A DNA stretch of 64,000 nt from Cyanobacteriota bacterium (GCA_026389285.1 JAPLID010000173.1:5263-69262), one strand, 5' to 3'. Positions 11,806 through 23,085 are shown, counted from the first letter of the stretch. The notes: generated from the sequence alone by a model not told the origin. Numbers and translations: made by a program.

Positions 11806-12795
11806 TTAAGCAGTCTGGGCGCCTTCTGGGGTGCTCGCGTCGAGGAAGCGGCCCATGCGCCGGAACTTGGCGTAGCGCTGATCGCAGAGCTCGCGCTCAC
11901 TCAGGGCCTGCAGTTCGGCCAGATTCTCCGTGATGGCGCGCCGCAGGGTGGCGGCGGCCTCCAAGGGAGCCCAGTGATTCCCGCCGGACGGCTCGCGTAG
12001 CACGCTGTCGATCACGCCAAGCTGCAGCAGATCGGCACCGGTGATCTTCAGCGCTTCGGCGGCGGTCGGTGCCTTGGCGGCATCCCGCCAGAGGATCGAG
12101 GCGCAGGCCTCGGGGCTGGCCACGGTATAAACGCTGTGCTCGAACATCAGCAGACGGTCGGCGACGCCGATTCCAAGGGCTCCGCCGGAGCCCCCTTCAC
12201 CGATCACCGTGGCGATGATCGGCACCCGCAGCCTGAACATCTCGCGCAGGTTGAAGGCGATGGCCTCACCCTGGCCCTGTTCTTCGGCCAGGACGCCGGC
12301 ATAGGCGCCGGGGGTGTCGATGAACGTGATAATCGGCAGCCGGAAGCGATCGGCGTGTTCCATCAGCCGCATCGCCTTGCGATAGCCGCCGGGGGAGGCC
12401 ATGCCGAAATTGCGGGCCATGTTCTCCTTGGTATCACGGCCCTTCTGCTGGCCGAGCATCACCACCGGTTGATCGCCGATACGACCCACACCCCCCACCA
12501 TGGCCTTGTCATCGGAACCACGCCGATCACCGTGCAGTTCAATCCAGGAATCGGTGATCAGCTGGATGTAATCGAGTGTGCTGGGCCGCTGTGGATGGCG
12601 GGCCACCTGGATCTTCTGGGCCGGTGTGAGGGCGCTGAAGATTTCTTCCCGCCGCCGGCTGGCCAGGGTTTCGAGCTGGACCAGCTGCTGGCTGACATCC
12701 ACCTCGGAGTCACGGGCGAGCTGGCGGATCTGTTCGATCTGCTCCTCCAGTTCCACCAGGGGCTTTTCAAAATCCAGCAGGGCGCGGCGGGCCAT
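11806..12795 (-). CDS. accA: Acetyl-CoA carboxylase carboxyltransferase subunit alpha
   Basis: [44 protein letters not shown]. Confidence 0.95.
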   Translation of the reverse strand: MARRALLDFEKPLVELEEQIEQIRQLARDSEVDVSQQLVQLETLASRRREEIFSALTPAQKIQVARHPQRPSTLDYIQLITDSWIELHGDRRGSDDKAMVGGVGRIGDQPVVMLGQQKGRDTKENMARNFGMASPGGYRKAMRLMEHADRFRLPIITFIDTPGAYAGVLAEEQGQGEAIAFNLREMFRLRVPIIATVIGEGGSGGALGIGVADRLLMFEHSVYTVASPEACASILWRDAAKAPTAAEALKITGADLLQLGVIDSVLREPSGGNHWAPLEAAATLRRAITENLAELQALSERELCDQRYAKFRRMGRFLDASTPEGAQTA

Positions 12796-12811
12796 GGGGT
12801 CGGCAGGGGGG

Positions 12812-13867
12812 TCAGGCGGTGGCGAGGCTGGGAGCCGGGGCGGAGCTGGCCTCCAGGCCCAGGGCCTGAAAACCATGGCGCAGGGAGGCTGCGCCGATCA
12901 GCTCCATCTTCTCGAGGGTGATGTGGTTGCGACCCCAGCTGAAGTTGGTGTGCAGTGACTCGAAGTCCAGCAGCATCGCTTCGGCGAAGCAGGCGAACAT
13001 CTGGCGCTGTGGCCTGGCCATATCGGCGGCCAGGGCCACCACCTCCCAGTCGATGTCGCGGTGGAACTCGACGATGCCGCCCTTGAGCACGTGGATGCCG
13101 GCACCACTGGCCTTGCTGTCGAGATTCTTGGGGTAGCCGCCATCGATCATTAGGCAGGGCTGGCGCAGGTTGTCCGGGTTGATGCTCAGGCTCTCGGGGA
13201 GGCTGGCCACCCAGACCACCACATCGGCCTGCTGCAGCGCTTCCTCGAGGGCGAGGATGCGCCCGCAGCCCAGATCGCTTTGCAGATCGCGCAGGGGTTG
13301 TTCCTTGCGGGCCACCAGTAGCAATTCGGCGACGCCGGTGCGCTCGCTCAGCCAGCGGCAGACCGCACTGCCGATGTCGCCGGTGGCGCCGACGACAGCC
13401 ACGCTGGCCTGGCTCAGATCGATGCCGACCTTGGGGGCATTGACTTCAACCTGGCGGCAGATCACCCAGGCGGTGTGGGTGTTGCCGGTGGTGAAACGCT
13501 CCCAGTCCAGGGTGGTAGCGCGCACCTGTTGCTCCTTGAGCAGGTTCATGTCTTCGAAGATGATCGAAGTGAAACCCCCCAAAGCACTGATATTGATCCC
13601 GCTCTTCTGAGCCAGCTCCATCGCGTTGAGCACCTTTCGCTTGGCCGTTTTGAAGCGGCGCAACATTTCAGGCACGAACACCGAATCGATGTAGGCGCCC
13701 TCGATGGTTTTTCCGGTGGCACTGGTGACGCTGAAGCGCTCAACCAGTTGGGGTGGGGCGCTGCACCACATGTCGAGATCCCCCTGGGCGTACTCCGGGT
13801 AGCCAAGCCGCTCAGCCAGGTCACAGGCGGCGGCAAGGCTGGTGGAGTGACCGATCAGGCCGAACAT
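12812..13867 (-). CDS. aar: Long-chain acyl-ACP reductase (AAR)
   Basis: [56 protein letters not shown]. Confidence 0.94.
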   Translation of the reverse strand: MFGLIGHSTSLAAACDLAERLGYPEYAQGDLDMWCSAPPQLVERFSVTSATGKTIEGAYIDSVFVPEMLRRFKTAKRKVLNAMELAQKSGINISALGGFTSIIFEDMNLLKEQQVRATTLDWERFTTGNTHTAWVICRQVEVNAPKVGIDLSQASVAVVGATGDIGSAVCRWLSERTGVAELLLVARKEQPLRDLQSDLGCGRILALEEALQQADVVVWVASLPESLSINPDNLRQPCLMIDGGYPKNLDSKASGAGIHVLKGGIVEFHRDIDWEVVALAADMARPQRQMFACFAEAMLLDFESLHTNFSWGRNHITLEKMELIGAASLRHGFQALGLEASSAPAPSLATA

Positions 13868-13954
13868 GCGGACGGGGAGAGAAAGGAAGCAGGCCGACCG
13901 AAACTGTCGCCGGCGACACATCCTGCCATGGCCGGTCGGGGCCAACCGGAGGCC

Positions 13955-14728
13955 TCAGCCCACCAGGGCCGCAGCCGCCATCCGGGCAATTTCACGGGTG
14001 CTGAAGCCGATCTCGGTGAGGGCTTCCTGGTAGGCGATCAGGAAATCTTCGATCAGATCCTCCTTCTCCATTTGCAGGACCGCGGCGTCGGCGGCCACCC
14101 CTTCGAGCATGCGGCGCACGTGGGGCAGGTTGTCCCGATTGGCCTGCTCCAGCTCGGCACGGCTGGCATCGAAGTTGGCCTTCAACCACTCCTGGCCGTA
14201 GTTGAGATGGGTGTATTCATCCTTCACCACCGCCTCGGTGATCCTGCGGGCGAAGGGATCGGCGACAGGGATATAAATGTGATAAGCGGCGATCGCAAAG
14301 GCTTCGATCAGCAAGGACTGGATCAGCAGGCAGGTAACCACCTTGCCCTCCCCGAGGGCGGACTGGAAGTTGTCGCGCAGTGGCGTGAAGAACTCCCTGG
14401 CGAAGGGCATGTCGGCATCGACGCCGAGGTTGGCCGCACAGGCGGTGAAGCCCTTCATGTGCTTGAGCTCCATGCGGGCCAGGCGGGCCAGCTCGTCGGC
14501 CTGATCGGGAATCAGGGTGCCGAGGGAGATGTAGTTGTCGTGGGCTTCCTGCTCGCCCTCGATCACGATCGCATTGATGCGGCTGTAGGCATCCTTGTAC
14601 GTGGCGCTGGTGAAGTCCGGCAGAGCTTCGTCGCTCATCGCTGGTGTGCCGGGAACCCCAGAGACAGCACCGTTGGTTTCGACATCGGTTGTGCTTCCGG
14701 AAGTCGTCAGGGATTCAAGGGTCGGCAT
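13955..14728 (-). CDS. ado: Aldehyde-deformylating oxygenase (ADO)
   Basis: [41 protein letters not shown]; di-iron EXXH motifs. Confidence 0.96.
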   Translation of the reverse strand: MPTLESLTTSGSTTDVETNGAVSGVPGTPAMSDEALPDFTSATYKDAYSRINAIVIEGEQEAHDNYISLGTLIPDQADELARLARMELKHMKGFTACAANLGVDADMPFAREFFTPLRDNFQSALGEGKVVTCLLIQSLLIEAFAIAAYHIYIPVADPFARRITEAVVKDEYTHLNYGQEWLKANFDASRAELEQANRDNLPHVRRMLEGVAADAAVLQMEKEDLIEDFLIAYQEALTEIGFSTREIARMAAAALVG

Positions 14729-14762
14729 GACAACGACAATCAACGTCTGCCGTGAACTGTAA

Positions 14763-15566
14763 TCACACTGCGCCGGAGGTCGGCGGCCAGTCACTGCGCA
14801 GCAGAGCCTCCAGCCGCTGCCGCCAGCCCTCGACCAGCCGTTCATGCAGCTGCTGGCCCAGCTCGGCGCTGGCACCTGCGGCGCTGCCGATCACGCCAGT
14901 GGCGCTGAACTCTCTGGTCATCCAGCAGCAGGGAGCCTCACCCTCCAGGCTCCATCCCTCCGGTGGCACGCTTGGATCTGCAGGAGCATCGCTGGGCCGC
15001 TCCTGACCGGTGAGCTCTGGAGCCAGGTGCAGCATCAGGCTCGTTTCAGCCAGGCCGGCGTGGAGCCCCTGGCTGCGTTCCGGTTCCGGGATCAGTTCGG
15101 CGATGCCCTCGGGTCCCCGCCAGAGGAAGCAGGGCAGAACCGCCAGACGCGGATGCTGGGCCCGCAGGCTGCGGCCCGCCACCTCCAGCAGGCCGATCTG
15201 GCCGCCGTGGGCGTTGAACAACACCAGGCGCTGGAAGCCGGCCTGTTCCAGTTGACGACCCACGCTGACCACCAGGGCGATCAGCAGCTCCGCACTGAGG
15301 CTGATGGTGCCGGTGAATCCCTGGTGTTCCGGGGAGAAGCCCAGGTGCTGCAACGGCAGGCGCCAGATCGGCAGGTCCGGATCCAGCTGGTCCAGCACCG
15401 CATCGGTGAGGCGATCGGCGAACAGGGCATCGGTGCTCAGCGGCAGGTGGGGGCCGTGTTGCTCGAAGGCACCGAAGGGCCAGATCACCGTGCTGCGGGC
15501 CCGGGCGGCCTGCCGCTGCAGCTCAGGCCAGGTCATGGTCTCAAGACGGCGCTGGTGCTCGGGCAT
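14763..15566 (-). CDS. Creatininase family protein
   Basis: [34 protein letters not shown]. Confidence 0.88.
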   Translation of the reverse strand: MPEHQRRLETMTWPELQRQAARARSTVIWPFGAFEQHGPHLPLSTDALFADRLTDAVLDQLDPDLPIWRLPLQHLGFSPEHQGFTGTISLSAELLIALVVSVGRQLEQAGFQRLVLFNAHGGQIGLLEVAGRSLRAQHPRLAVLPCFLWRGPEGIAELIPEPERSQGLHAGLAETSLMLHLAPELTGQERPSDAPADPSVPPEGWSLEGEAPCCWMTREFSATGVIGSAAGASAELGQQLHERLVEGWRQRLEALLRSDWPPTSGAV

Positions 15567-15642
15567 GGCGGCAGATCGGCTTTGGTGAGCGGCTGGACCA
15601 GCTTGGCTTCGTACAGTGTGGAGCCCCAGCAGCGCAGAGGAC

Positions 15643-16950
15643 ATGGCCAGATCCGGCAACCCCGCATCGCGTCAGCCCCTGAATCCTGGCCAGCGTCCGG
15701 ACCCCCAGGCGCCTCGCAAGCTCCCCCAGGTGCTGATGATCAAAAAAGAAGATGTGGTTGCCGTGCGCCCGCAGGCTGCCAGCGCCACTGCCTCGGTTGA
15801 GATGCCCAGGGCCCAGTCCGCAGCGACAGCCCCGATAGCTCCTGGGGCCAGCACCCCTGCCGTTGTCCGCGTCGTCTCCGACGACGACCTGTTCGGCATG
15901 GGGGCGATGGAGGGGATGACCATGGCCGATCTGCTCGGTCCGGATGAACGCCGTGGCAAAGGTGGTGGGTCATCCAGGCGCCAGGCTCCGGCTGCGGCTG
16001 CGGCTGCGGCTGACGCGACCGCAGCCACAGCTGCCGCTGCCGCTGCTGCCCGCACTGTCGACGATTTCGACTTCGATGAGGAGGCCTTCCTGGCGGCCCT
16101 CGATGAGAACGAGCCCGTGGGAACCACCGGTGAAGTGGTGCGCGGCAGCGTCATCGGCGTCGAGAGTGACGGCGTTTACGTCGATATCGGGGGCAAGGCG
16201 CCTGGCTTCATGCCCAAGAGCGAGTGCGGCCTGGGGGTGATGACCAACCTCAAGGAGCGCTTTCCCCGTGGTCTTGAGATTGAGGTGCTGGTCACCCGTG
16301 AGCAGAACGCCGATGGCATGGTCACGATCAGTGCCCGTGCCCTGGCCCTGCGCCAGAGCTGGGAGAAGGTGCGTCAGCTGGAGAAGGAAGGCAAAGTGGT
16401 GCAGGTCAAGGTCAATGGCTTTAACCGCGGCGGCGTCACCTGTGATCTCGAGGGTCTGCGGGGCTTCATTCCCCGCTCCCAGCTCAACGAGGGCGAGAAC
16501 CACGAGGCCCTGGTGGGCAAGACCCTGACCGTCACCTTCCTGGAGGTGAACACGGAGACCCTCAAGCTGGTGCTTTCCGAGAAACGCGCGGTCAGCGCTG
16601 CCCGATTCTCCGAGCTGGAGGTGGGTCAGCTGGTCGAGGGCCAGGTGGTGTCCCTCAAGCCCTATGGCTTCTTCGTTGATCTGGGCGGCGTCAGCGGTCT
16701 TCTGCACCACTCCTGCGTCACCGGCGCTGCCCTGCGCGATCTGCGCGAAGCCTTTCAGCCTGGCGATCGGATCAAGGCCCTGATCACCGACCTCGACCCT
16801 GCCCGCGGCCGCATCGCCCTGAACACCGCCCTGCTGGAAAACCAGCCCGGTGAACTGCTGATCGCCAAGGAGCAGGTGATGGCCGAGGCGGCCGATCGCG
16901 CCAACCGGGCCCGTTCAGTGCTGCGTCAACAGGAGCAGGCGGCAGGATGA
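15643..16950 (+). CDS. S1 RNA-binding domain protein (ribosomal protein S1 paralog)
   Basis: Three S1-like repeats (GSVIGVESDGVYVDIGGKAPGFMPKSE; VNGFNRGGVTCDLEGLRGFIPRSQL; GQVVSLKPYGFFVDLGGVSGLLHHS) plus Ala-rich linker. Confidence 0.88.
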   Translation: MARSGNPASRQPLNPGQRPDPQAPRKLPQVLMIKKEDVVAVRPQAASATASVEMPRAQSAATAPIAPGASTPAVVRVVSDDDLFGMGAMEGMTMADLLGPDERRGKGGGSSRRQAPAAAAAAADATAATAAAAAAARTVDDFDFDEEAFLAALDENEPVGTTGEVVRGSVIGVESDGVYVDIGGKAPGFMPKSECGLGVMTNLKERFPRGLEIEVLVTREQNADGMVTISARALALRQSWEKVRQLEKEGKVVQVKVNGFNRGGVTCDLEGLRGFIPRSQLNEGENHEALVGKTLTVTFLEVNTETLKLVLSEKRAVSAARFSELEVGQLVEGQVVSLKPYGFFVDLGGVSGLLHHSCVTGAALRDLREAFQPGDRIKALITDLDPARGRIALNTALLENQPGELLIAKEQVMAEAADRANRARSVLRQQEQAAG

Positions 16951-18035
16951 GTCCAATTCGCGCTGATGGCCTCCCTGCCGTCGAGGGTCCCCAGGCAGCG
17001 GATGATCCCGTCGGTCCCGTCGCTGCTGTCGGTTCCTCCCTGCGGCACGAATCCGGCGGTGCCGATGCTGCCGCCGCCGTTGCCGGCCCCAGCGCCGCTG
17101 CTTTATCGGCAACCGCGGCCAGTCCTGGAGGCTCAACGGGTCCTGATTCCCCGTTGATCGCTGGACCGGACTGGGAACTCGATTACTACTCCCGACCAAT
17201 CCTCGAGCCAGACGGCAAGAAGCGCTGGGAGCTGCTGATCTGCGCCACTCCCGACCCGCAGCAATCGCTGGGGGAGCCGACGGAGCCGTTTCGCTGGCTG
17301 CGTGTCTGTCCAGCTGCCAGTGTCAACTCCATTTGGTTGAAAGAGGCCATCGAGTCGGCCCTGGTGGAGGCCCACCTCAAGGGCTATGGCCAACCCCGTC
17401 GGATCCGCTGTTGGCGGGCTTCGATGCGCACGATGGTGCAGCGGGCCGCTGAGGGCCTGGGTCTGGAGCTGGTACCCAGCCGACGCTGCTACGGCCTGGT
17501 GGAATGGCTGCAGCAGCGGCAGGAGCAGGTGTACCCCCAGGAGCCTGGATACCTGGTGGGTCCTCTGGCGCCCCCGCCCCTGGCGATCCGCCCCGTTTCG
17601 GTGCCCTTGCCCGAGGCGGTACGGGGCGATCGCTGGGGCTGGGCCACCCTACCTTTTGCGGCTCTGGCCGAGGCCTCCGACTGGGAAATCGGTTTTGCCG
17701 GTCTGATCCATCTGCCTCACGAAGTGGACGCCGCGGCGCCGGTGCCAGGGATCCGCCTGTTCAGCCGCAGCAGGGCCCTGGCGATCGCCGGCTGGTTGGC
17801 GGGCCTGGAACCGGTGCGCCTGGAGATCGATGGCGGCCAACTGATTCTGGAGGCCGGTCTCGAGGATCGCTGGCTGCTGGCGAGCCTGTCGGCTGAGGAG
17901 GCCACCGCCGCGGCAGCCGCCTTTGCCGCCGCTAGAGACAGCACGTCAGGTATGCAGTTTATCGCGGTGCAGAGCGGCGATGGAGCCGAGCGGTTGGATG
18001 GCTTCTGGCTGCTGCGGGATCTCCCCGATGGCTGA
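16947..18035 (+). CDS. Tab2/Atab2-like RNA-binding protein
   Basis: WELDYYSRPILEPDGKKRWELLICATPD; AHLKGYGQPRRIRCWRASMRTMVQRA. Confidence 0.85.
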   Translation: MSPIRADGLPAVEGPQAADDPVGPVAAVGSSLRHESGGADAAAAVAGPSAAALSATAASPGGSTGPDSPLIAGPDWELDYYSRPILEPDGKKRWELLICATPDPQQSLGEPTEPFRWLRVCPAASVNSIWLKEAIESALVEAHLKGYGQPRRIRCWRASMRTMVQRAAEGLGLELVPSRRCYGLVEWLQQRQEQVYPQEPGYLVGPLAPPPLAIRPVSVPLPEAVRGDRWGWATLPFAALAEASDWEIGFAGLIHLPHEVDAAAPVPGIRLFSRSRALAIAGWLAGLEPVRLEIDGGQLILEAGLEDRWLLASLSAEEATAAAAAFAAARDSTSGMQFIAVQSGDGAERLDGFWLLRDLPDG

Positions 18036-18837
18036 GGCCCTGGCGGCTCCTTTTGACCGACCAGATGCCGGCTTCAATGCTCTTTCCGGCTGGACCTGGA
18101 TCGGCACCTATGGGGGCCACTTCCTCCAGGCCGATCTGCTGGCAGCGTTTGAGCATGGCTTCTTCACCCGCCAATGGCAGGGTAGGGGCCCCCGCGAACT
18201 CGCTTGCCATCTGAGTGCAGGCGTCTCGGTGCATCGGCTCCAGCAGATTCACAGTGGCCTGGTGCTGGCGGCCTCCGAAGCCGAAGCCGAGCCCTGGCCC
18301 GAGGCTGATGGGCTGATCAGTGATGACGGTGGCCAGAGTCTCTGGGTGTGCGGCGCCGATTGCCCACCCGTTCTGTTGGCCGATCGGCGCAGTGGTCGGG
18401 TGGCGGCCTGCCATGCCGGCTGGCGAGGCGTCGCCGCTCGCATCCTGCCGGCGGCCATCGCTCGCCTGGCCGCCGCTGGATCCAATCCCGCTGATCTGCT
18501 GGTGGCCCTAGGCCCCTGCGTCAGTGGTGCCAACTATCAGGTGGAGCGGCCTGTGAGCCTCGAGGTGGCGGGCTCCCTGCGCCCGCATGGCTTTCAGGAC
18601 GAGGCTGCTCTTGAGGAACTGCTCGCCTGTGGGGTGCTGCTGGCCGACCCCGATCCCCATTACGACCGTCTCGATCTGCGCAGTGCGATTGTGCAGCAAC
18701 TGCAGAACGAGGGGATTCCTGGCGACGCCATCGCCGTCTGCCCCTTGTGCACGGTGGCGGAGCCCGACCTGTTCCACTCCTGGCGTCGGGATCAGGTCAA
18801 AGCCGTGCAGTGGAGCGGCCTTGTTTCTCAGTCCTGA
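18028..18837 (+). CDS. Laccase-domain / YfiH family protein
   Basis: RLQQIHSGLVL, CGADCPPVLLAD, CHAGWRGVAARIL. Confidence 0.9.
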   Translation: MAEALAAPFDRPDAGFNALSGWTWIGTYGGHFLQADLLAAFEHGFFTRQWQGRGPRELACHLSAGVSVHRLQQIHSGLVLAASEAEAEPWPEADGLISDDGGQSLWVCGADCPPVLLADRRSGRVAACHAGWRGVAARILPAAIARLAAAGSNPADLLVALGPCVSGANYQVERPVSLEVAGSLRPHGFQDEAALEELLACGVLLADPDPHYDRLDLRSAIVQQLQNEGIPGDAIAVCPLCTVAEPDLFHSWRRDQVKAVQWSGLVSQS

Positions 18838-19038
18838 GTTTCGCGTTCCATAACGGGCCCTGCCTGCGTGTTGGTTTTGGAAAGCTGGCGACGGCAGCGC
18901 GCTCGACTAGCTGAAACCAGTCCAGATCGCGAGGCTGAGCATTCTCCCTGCTGTCAGAGATGGGCAGAATTGCACTCTGCGGTGGCTTGCAAAGGGTCCG
19001 ACGGGATGAGATGATGCGTAAGTTGTATAAATGATCAA

Positions 19039-19401
19039 ATGCTTACGGGAGTCGATCTTCTCGCCAAGGTCAAGGAATTGGGGGATGTCAGCAAGTCCGA
19101 CCTCGTCAGGGCATGCGGCTACGTCTCCGCCAAGCGCGATGGGACTGAGCGCCTGAACTTCACAGCCTTCTATGAAGCGCTACTGAATGCCAAGGGCGTC
19201 GATTTCGGAGCTGCCCCCAAAGCGGGCAAAGCCGGCCGCAAGCTCAGTTTCAACACCAAGGTCCAGTTCAATGGCAATCTGATGGTGGGCAAGGCCTATA
19301 CGGCCATGCTCGACCTCAAGCCTGGCGATGAGCTTGAAATCAAGCTGGGCCGCAAGCAGATTCGCCTGGTTCCCGTTGGCGCTGAGGACGAAGAAGGCTG
19401 A
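19039..19401 (+). CDS. Cyanobacterial AbrB-like transcriptional regulator
   Basis: LTGVDLLAKVKELGDVSKSDLVRACGYVSAKRDGTERLNFTAFYEALLNAKGVDF. Confidence 0.93.
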   Translation: MLTGVDLLAKVKELGDVSKSDLVRACGYVSAKRDGTERLNFTAFYEALLNAKGVDFGAAPKAGKAGRKLSFNTKVQFNGNLMVGKAYTAMLDLKPGDELEIKLGRKQIRLVPVGAEDEEG

Positions 19402-21076
19402 TCGCCATGGCCTCCGCTAAGCGGATGCCATCGATAGCCGCGGACAGGATTCCCCCCGCATAGCCTGCACCTTCACCTCCGGGATAAAGCCCGGGGATGT
19501 TGGTGCTTTCTTTTGTGACCTGATCACGGTTCAGACGCAGGGGTGATGAGGTACGAGTTTCTACTCCGGTGATCAGAATGCCGGGGCCGCTGTAGCCGGG
19601 GATCCGTCGTTCGAAGGCCGGAAGTGCCTGCCTGAGGGCTGTGATCACAAAATCTGGCAGACACGAATCCAGCTGGCTCAGGCGAATGCCTGGTTGATAA
19701 GAAGCCTCGATGCCGTCCTGGCCTTCATCACTACTACGGCCTGCCAGAAAGTCTTGAACCCACTGGGCCGGGGCGCGGTAATCACCGCCGCCGGCCTCGA
19801 AGGCCCGCCGCTCCCAGTGCCGCTGGAAGGCCACACCCGCCAGCGGATCGCCGGGGTACCGGCCCCAGGGCTCCAGGTCCTCCAGGGTGACGTTGACCAC
19901 CAGGGCGCTGTTGGCGTTGCGCTCATTGCGCGAGTGCTGGCTCATGCCGTTGGTGACGACGCAGCCAGGCTCCGAGGTGGCTCCCACCACCAGTCCCCCT
20001 GGGCACATGCAGAAGCTGTAGACGTCCCGGCCATCGGGCAGGTGGTGCACCAGTTTGTATTCGGCGGGGCCCAGCCGCGGATGACCGGCTGCCGCTCCCC
20101 AGCGGGCCCGGTCGATCAGCGGCTGGGGATGTTCGATCCGCACACCAATCGCAAACGGCTTGGCCTGCATGTCCACCCCTTGCTCCTGCAGCGCCTCGAA
20201 GCTGTCCCGGGCGCTGTGACCGGGGGCCAAGGCCACATGGCTCGTGGCGATGATCTCGCCGCTGGCCAGCCTTACACCCAGCACCCGTCGAGATGGAGTC
20301 GGTTCCAGCTCCAACGCCTGGACCAGGCAGCCAAAACGCACCTCGCCTCCGAGCGCTTCGATCCGTGCCCGCAGGCCCCGAACCACCGTGGCTAGCTTGA
20401 AGGTGCCGATATGGGGTCGATGCAGGGTCAAGATCTCGGCATGGGCGCCGGCGGCGACCAGTTCTTCGAGCACCTTGCGCACCAGGCGCGGATCCTCGCT
20501 GACCTGGCTGTAGAGCTTGCCATCGGAAAAGGTGCCGGCGCCGCCTTCGCCGAACTGGGCATTTGATTCCGGGTTGAACGGCTGGCTGCCCCGCCAGAAG
20601 CCGAAGGTATCGGCGCTGCGCTGCTTCACCGGCTGGCCCCGCTCCAGCAGCAGGGGTTTCAGGCCCATCTGGGCCAGCAGCAAGGCCGCGAAATAGCCGC
20701 AGGGGCCGGCCCCCACCACCACCGGCCGCGGTTGCAGGGTTTCGGGGCCAGCGGCTGGTCCTTCTGCTGCCCTGGCGACCAGCTGATAAGTCGTATCCGG
20801 TGCTGGACGCAGGTGCGGGTCGCTGGCGAAGCGCTTCAGCAGACGCTGCTGTTCAGCTGTGCTGAGGGCCAGGTCGAGGTCGAGGCAATACACCAGAGCG
20901 ATCGCTCCGTGGCGGCGCGCATCGACACTGCACTTCACCAACCGATGACCCCGCAGGGCGGAGTTCGGCAGGTGCAGACGTCTGCAGATGGCGACGCTCA
21001 GTTCCGCGTCCGTGTGGTCGAGCGGCAGCTTCAGCTCACTCAGCCGCAGCAAGGATTCACGTCGCGCACGGGACAT
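19340..21076 (-). CDS. FAD-dependent dehydrogenase family protein
   Basis: VVGAGPCGYFAALLLAQMGLKPLLLERG; GSQPFNPESNAQFGEGGAGTFSDGKL. Confidence 0.85.
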   Translation of the reverse strand: MSRARRESLLRLSELKLPLDHTDAELSVAICRRLHLPNSALRGHRLVKCSVDARRHGAIALVYCLDLDLALSTAEQQRLLKRFASDPHLRPAPDTTYQLVARAAEGPAAGPETLQPRPVVVGAGPCGYFAALLLAQMGLKPLLLERGQPVKQRSADTFGFWRGSQPFNPESNAQFGEGGAGTFSDGKLYSQVSEDPRLVRKVLEELVAAGAHAEILTLHRPHIGTFKLATVVRGLRARIEALGGEVRFGCLVQALELEPTPSRRVLGVRLASGEIIATSHVALAPGHSARDSFEALQEQGVDMQAKPFAIGVRIEHPQPLIDRARWGAAAGHPRLGPAEYKLVHHLPDGRDVYSFCMCPGGLVVGATSEPGCVVTNGMSQHSRNERNANSALVVNVTLEDLEPWGRYPGDPLAGVAFQRHWERRAFEAGGGDYRAPAQWVQDFLAGRSSDEGQDGIEASYQPGIRLSQLDSCLPDFVITALRQALPAFERRIPGYSGPGILITGVETRTSSPLRLNRDQVTKESTNIPGLYPGGEGAGYAGGILSAAIDGIRLAEAMAISLLRPQRQREPGESACGPA

Positions 21077-21464
21077 TCAGTGAGGAGGCGGCGGCTCTGG
21101 CGGCCAACAAGAATCGACCGTACGGGCGGCCTGGCTGTTCCGGTCTAGGTCGGCGCGTTGCCAAGGTGCTTGGCGCCCTCGTGTGGCGAATCCGTTGGCA
21201 TCGTGCTCCGGGGCGGCAACACGATGCCGTAGGTGCCATCGTGTAAGAGTCCTCAAGACGCTATGTCCATGGGCCTAGCCCACTGCCCCCTCTGCGTCGG
21301 GCTGGCGATTCTGTCAGTGGTGCGCTGCAGCGCCTGCGGCGTCCTGCTCTGGCAGTGGCTCCGTGCACAGGCACCCCGGTCTCTTGCGGTCATGGTTGTG
21401 ATTCTTTCGCCTCGCGCTCTGCGCCCCGCTCTCTGAGGCTGACATCCCAGCAACCCCCGCCCTT

Positions 21465-22747
21465 TCAGGCGCCGATCTCCTGCTCAAGCTTCGCCACCAA
21501 CAGGCGGGTGCGCACGATCGCATCGGGATTCAGGCTGATCGAGTCGATCCTTGCCTCCACCAGAAAGCGGGCGAACTCGGCATAGTCGCTGGGGGCCTGG
21601 CCGTAGATGCCGATCTTGCGACCGCAGCGCTTGGCGGTCTTGATCGCCAACCCGATCATCGCCTTGACCGTGGCATGGCGTTCGTCGAACAGCTCGGCCA
21701 CCAGGGCTGAATCGCGATCCAGGCCCAGGGTGAGCTGGGTGAGGTCGTTGGAGCCGATCGAAAAGCCATCAAAGCGTCCGGCGAAGGCCTCGGCACCGAT
21801 CACATTGCAGGGCAGCTCACACATCACATACACCGGATCATCGGATTTTCTTCGCTGGGCTCGAAGGCGGCGCCGCCGCATCGGCCATCAGCTCGCTGCG
21901 CAGCAGGGCCATCGGATGGACGCGGATGCGGCAGGCCCAGCAGGCCAGAACCAGCACTTCGCGATCCGTCAGGGCAAAGCGTTGCCGCTCGGCTTCTGGC
22001 ACCTCCATATTGCGAACCGCTCTGGCATCGCTGGCGCCCGCTTCGCTGTACACCTTGCGGATCGCCTTGCCGCCGAGGTTACGGCTGACGATCGGGCTGA
22101 ACCCCTGCGCCAGAGTGGGTTTGAAGATCAGCCATTCGTCGGGATTGACGGCCCCCTGCACCACGTTTTCGCCCAGGCCGTAGGCGGCGATGAGCAGCAC
22201 GGTGTCGCGGAAGCCAGTTTCGGTGTCGATGCTGAATATCACGCCGGCGCTGGCCAGATCGGAGCGGACCATCCGCTGCATCCCGATCGAGAGGGCAACC
22301 ACGAGATGGTCGAAACCATGGAGCTTTCGGCAGGAGATCGCCCGGTCGATGAACAGGGAGGCTTAGCAGCGGCGGCAGACCTCCAGCAGCGGTACCTCCC
22401 CTTCGATGTGCAGGAAGGTCTCCTGCTGACCGGCGAAGCTGGCCTCCGGCAGGTCCTCACAGCGGTGGCGCTGGAGCGCACGGCCACCGCGGGGGAACCC
22501 AGCTGGCGATAGGCCGTCAGGATCTCTGCCGACAGTGCTTGGGCAGGGTCGCCTGCAGCAGCCGGCCCGGCCCAGGGCCGAGCCTGTTGGCGGCGATGAG
22601 CTGGCGGTAGGCCGAGGCGCTGGCACCGAAACCTCCCGGCACCTGCACCCCTTCGGCAGCCAGCTCGCGGATCATCTCGCCGAGGGAGGCGTTCTTGCCG
22701 CCGACATCGGCGAACGCCTCGAGGCCCACCTGCTCGAAGGGCACCAC
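21465..22747 (-). pseudogene. ppsA: Phosphoenolpyruvate synthase remnant
   Basis: N-terminal GGKNASLGEMIREL, ATP-grasp SFAGQQETFLHIEGE and GLGENVVQGAVNPDEW, C-terminal GFSIGSNDLTQLTLGLDRDS in separate frames; TAA at 22363-22365; phosphohistidine domain missing. Confidence 0.9.
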
Positions 22748-22860
22748 CAGAAGCTAAGGACTCAGCATCGACTTGTCGTTGTCGCTGCCTGAACTCTGCT
22801 CCCCTTGACGCTCGCCGGACCGGGGTTGTGACCCTCCGGCATGGATGAGGGGGGAGAACG

Positions 22861-23085
22861 TCAGCCGCCCGGGGGGGCGGGATCCGTTTCTTCGGACTCC
22901 CTCGACGGCTGCGGCAACAACTGGGCCAGCAGGCCGGAGCCCATCAGGATCGCGCCGAGGGTGATCGCCAGACTGCGGTTGCTTTCGGCTGGGCCCTGGG
23001 CCCAGGCAGCGGCGGCCAGGAAGCCCCCACCCAGCAGCAGGGTGGGCACCAGCACGATCCCCTTGGCAGTGCGGTTGAGGCCCAT
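22861..23085 (-). CDS. Small hypothetical membrane protein
   Basis: [60 protein letters not shown] at 23083-23085. Confidence 0.6.
   Translation of the reverse strand: MGLNRTAKGIVLVPTLLLGGGFLAAAAWAQGPAESNRSLAITLGAILMGSGLLAQLLPQPSRESEETDPAPPGG

Noticed and set aside
13475-14755. 426-aa plus-strand ORF
   Set aside because: Antisense to ado and aar, which are unambiguous.
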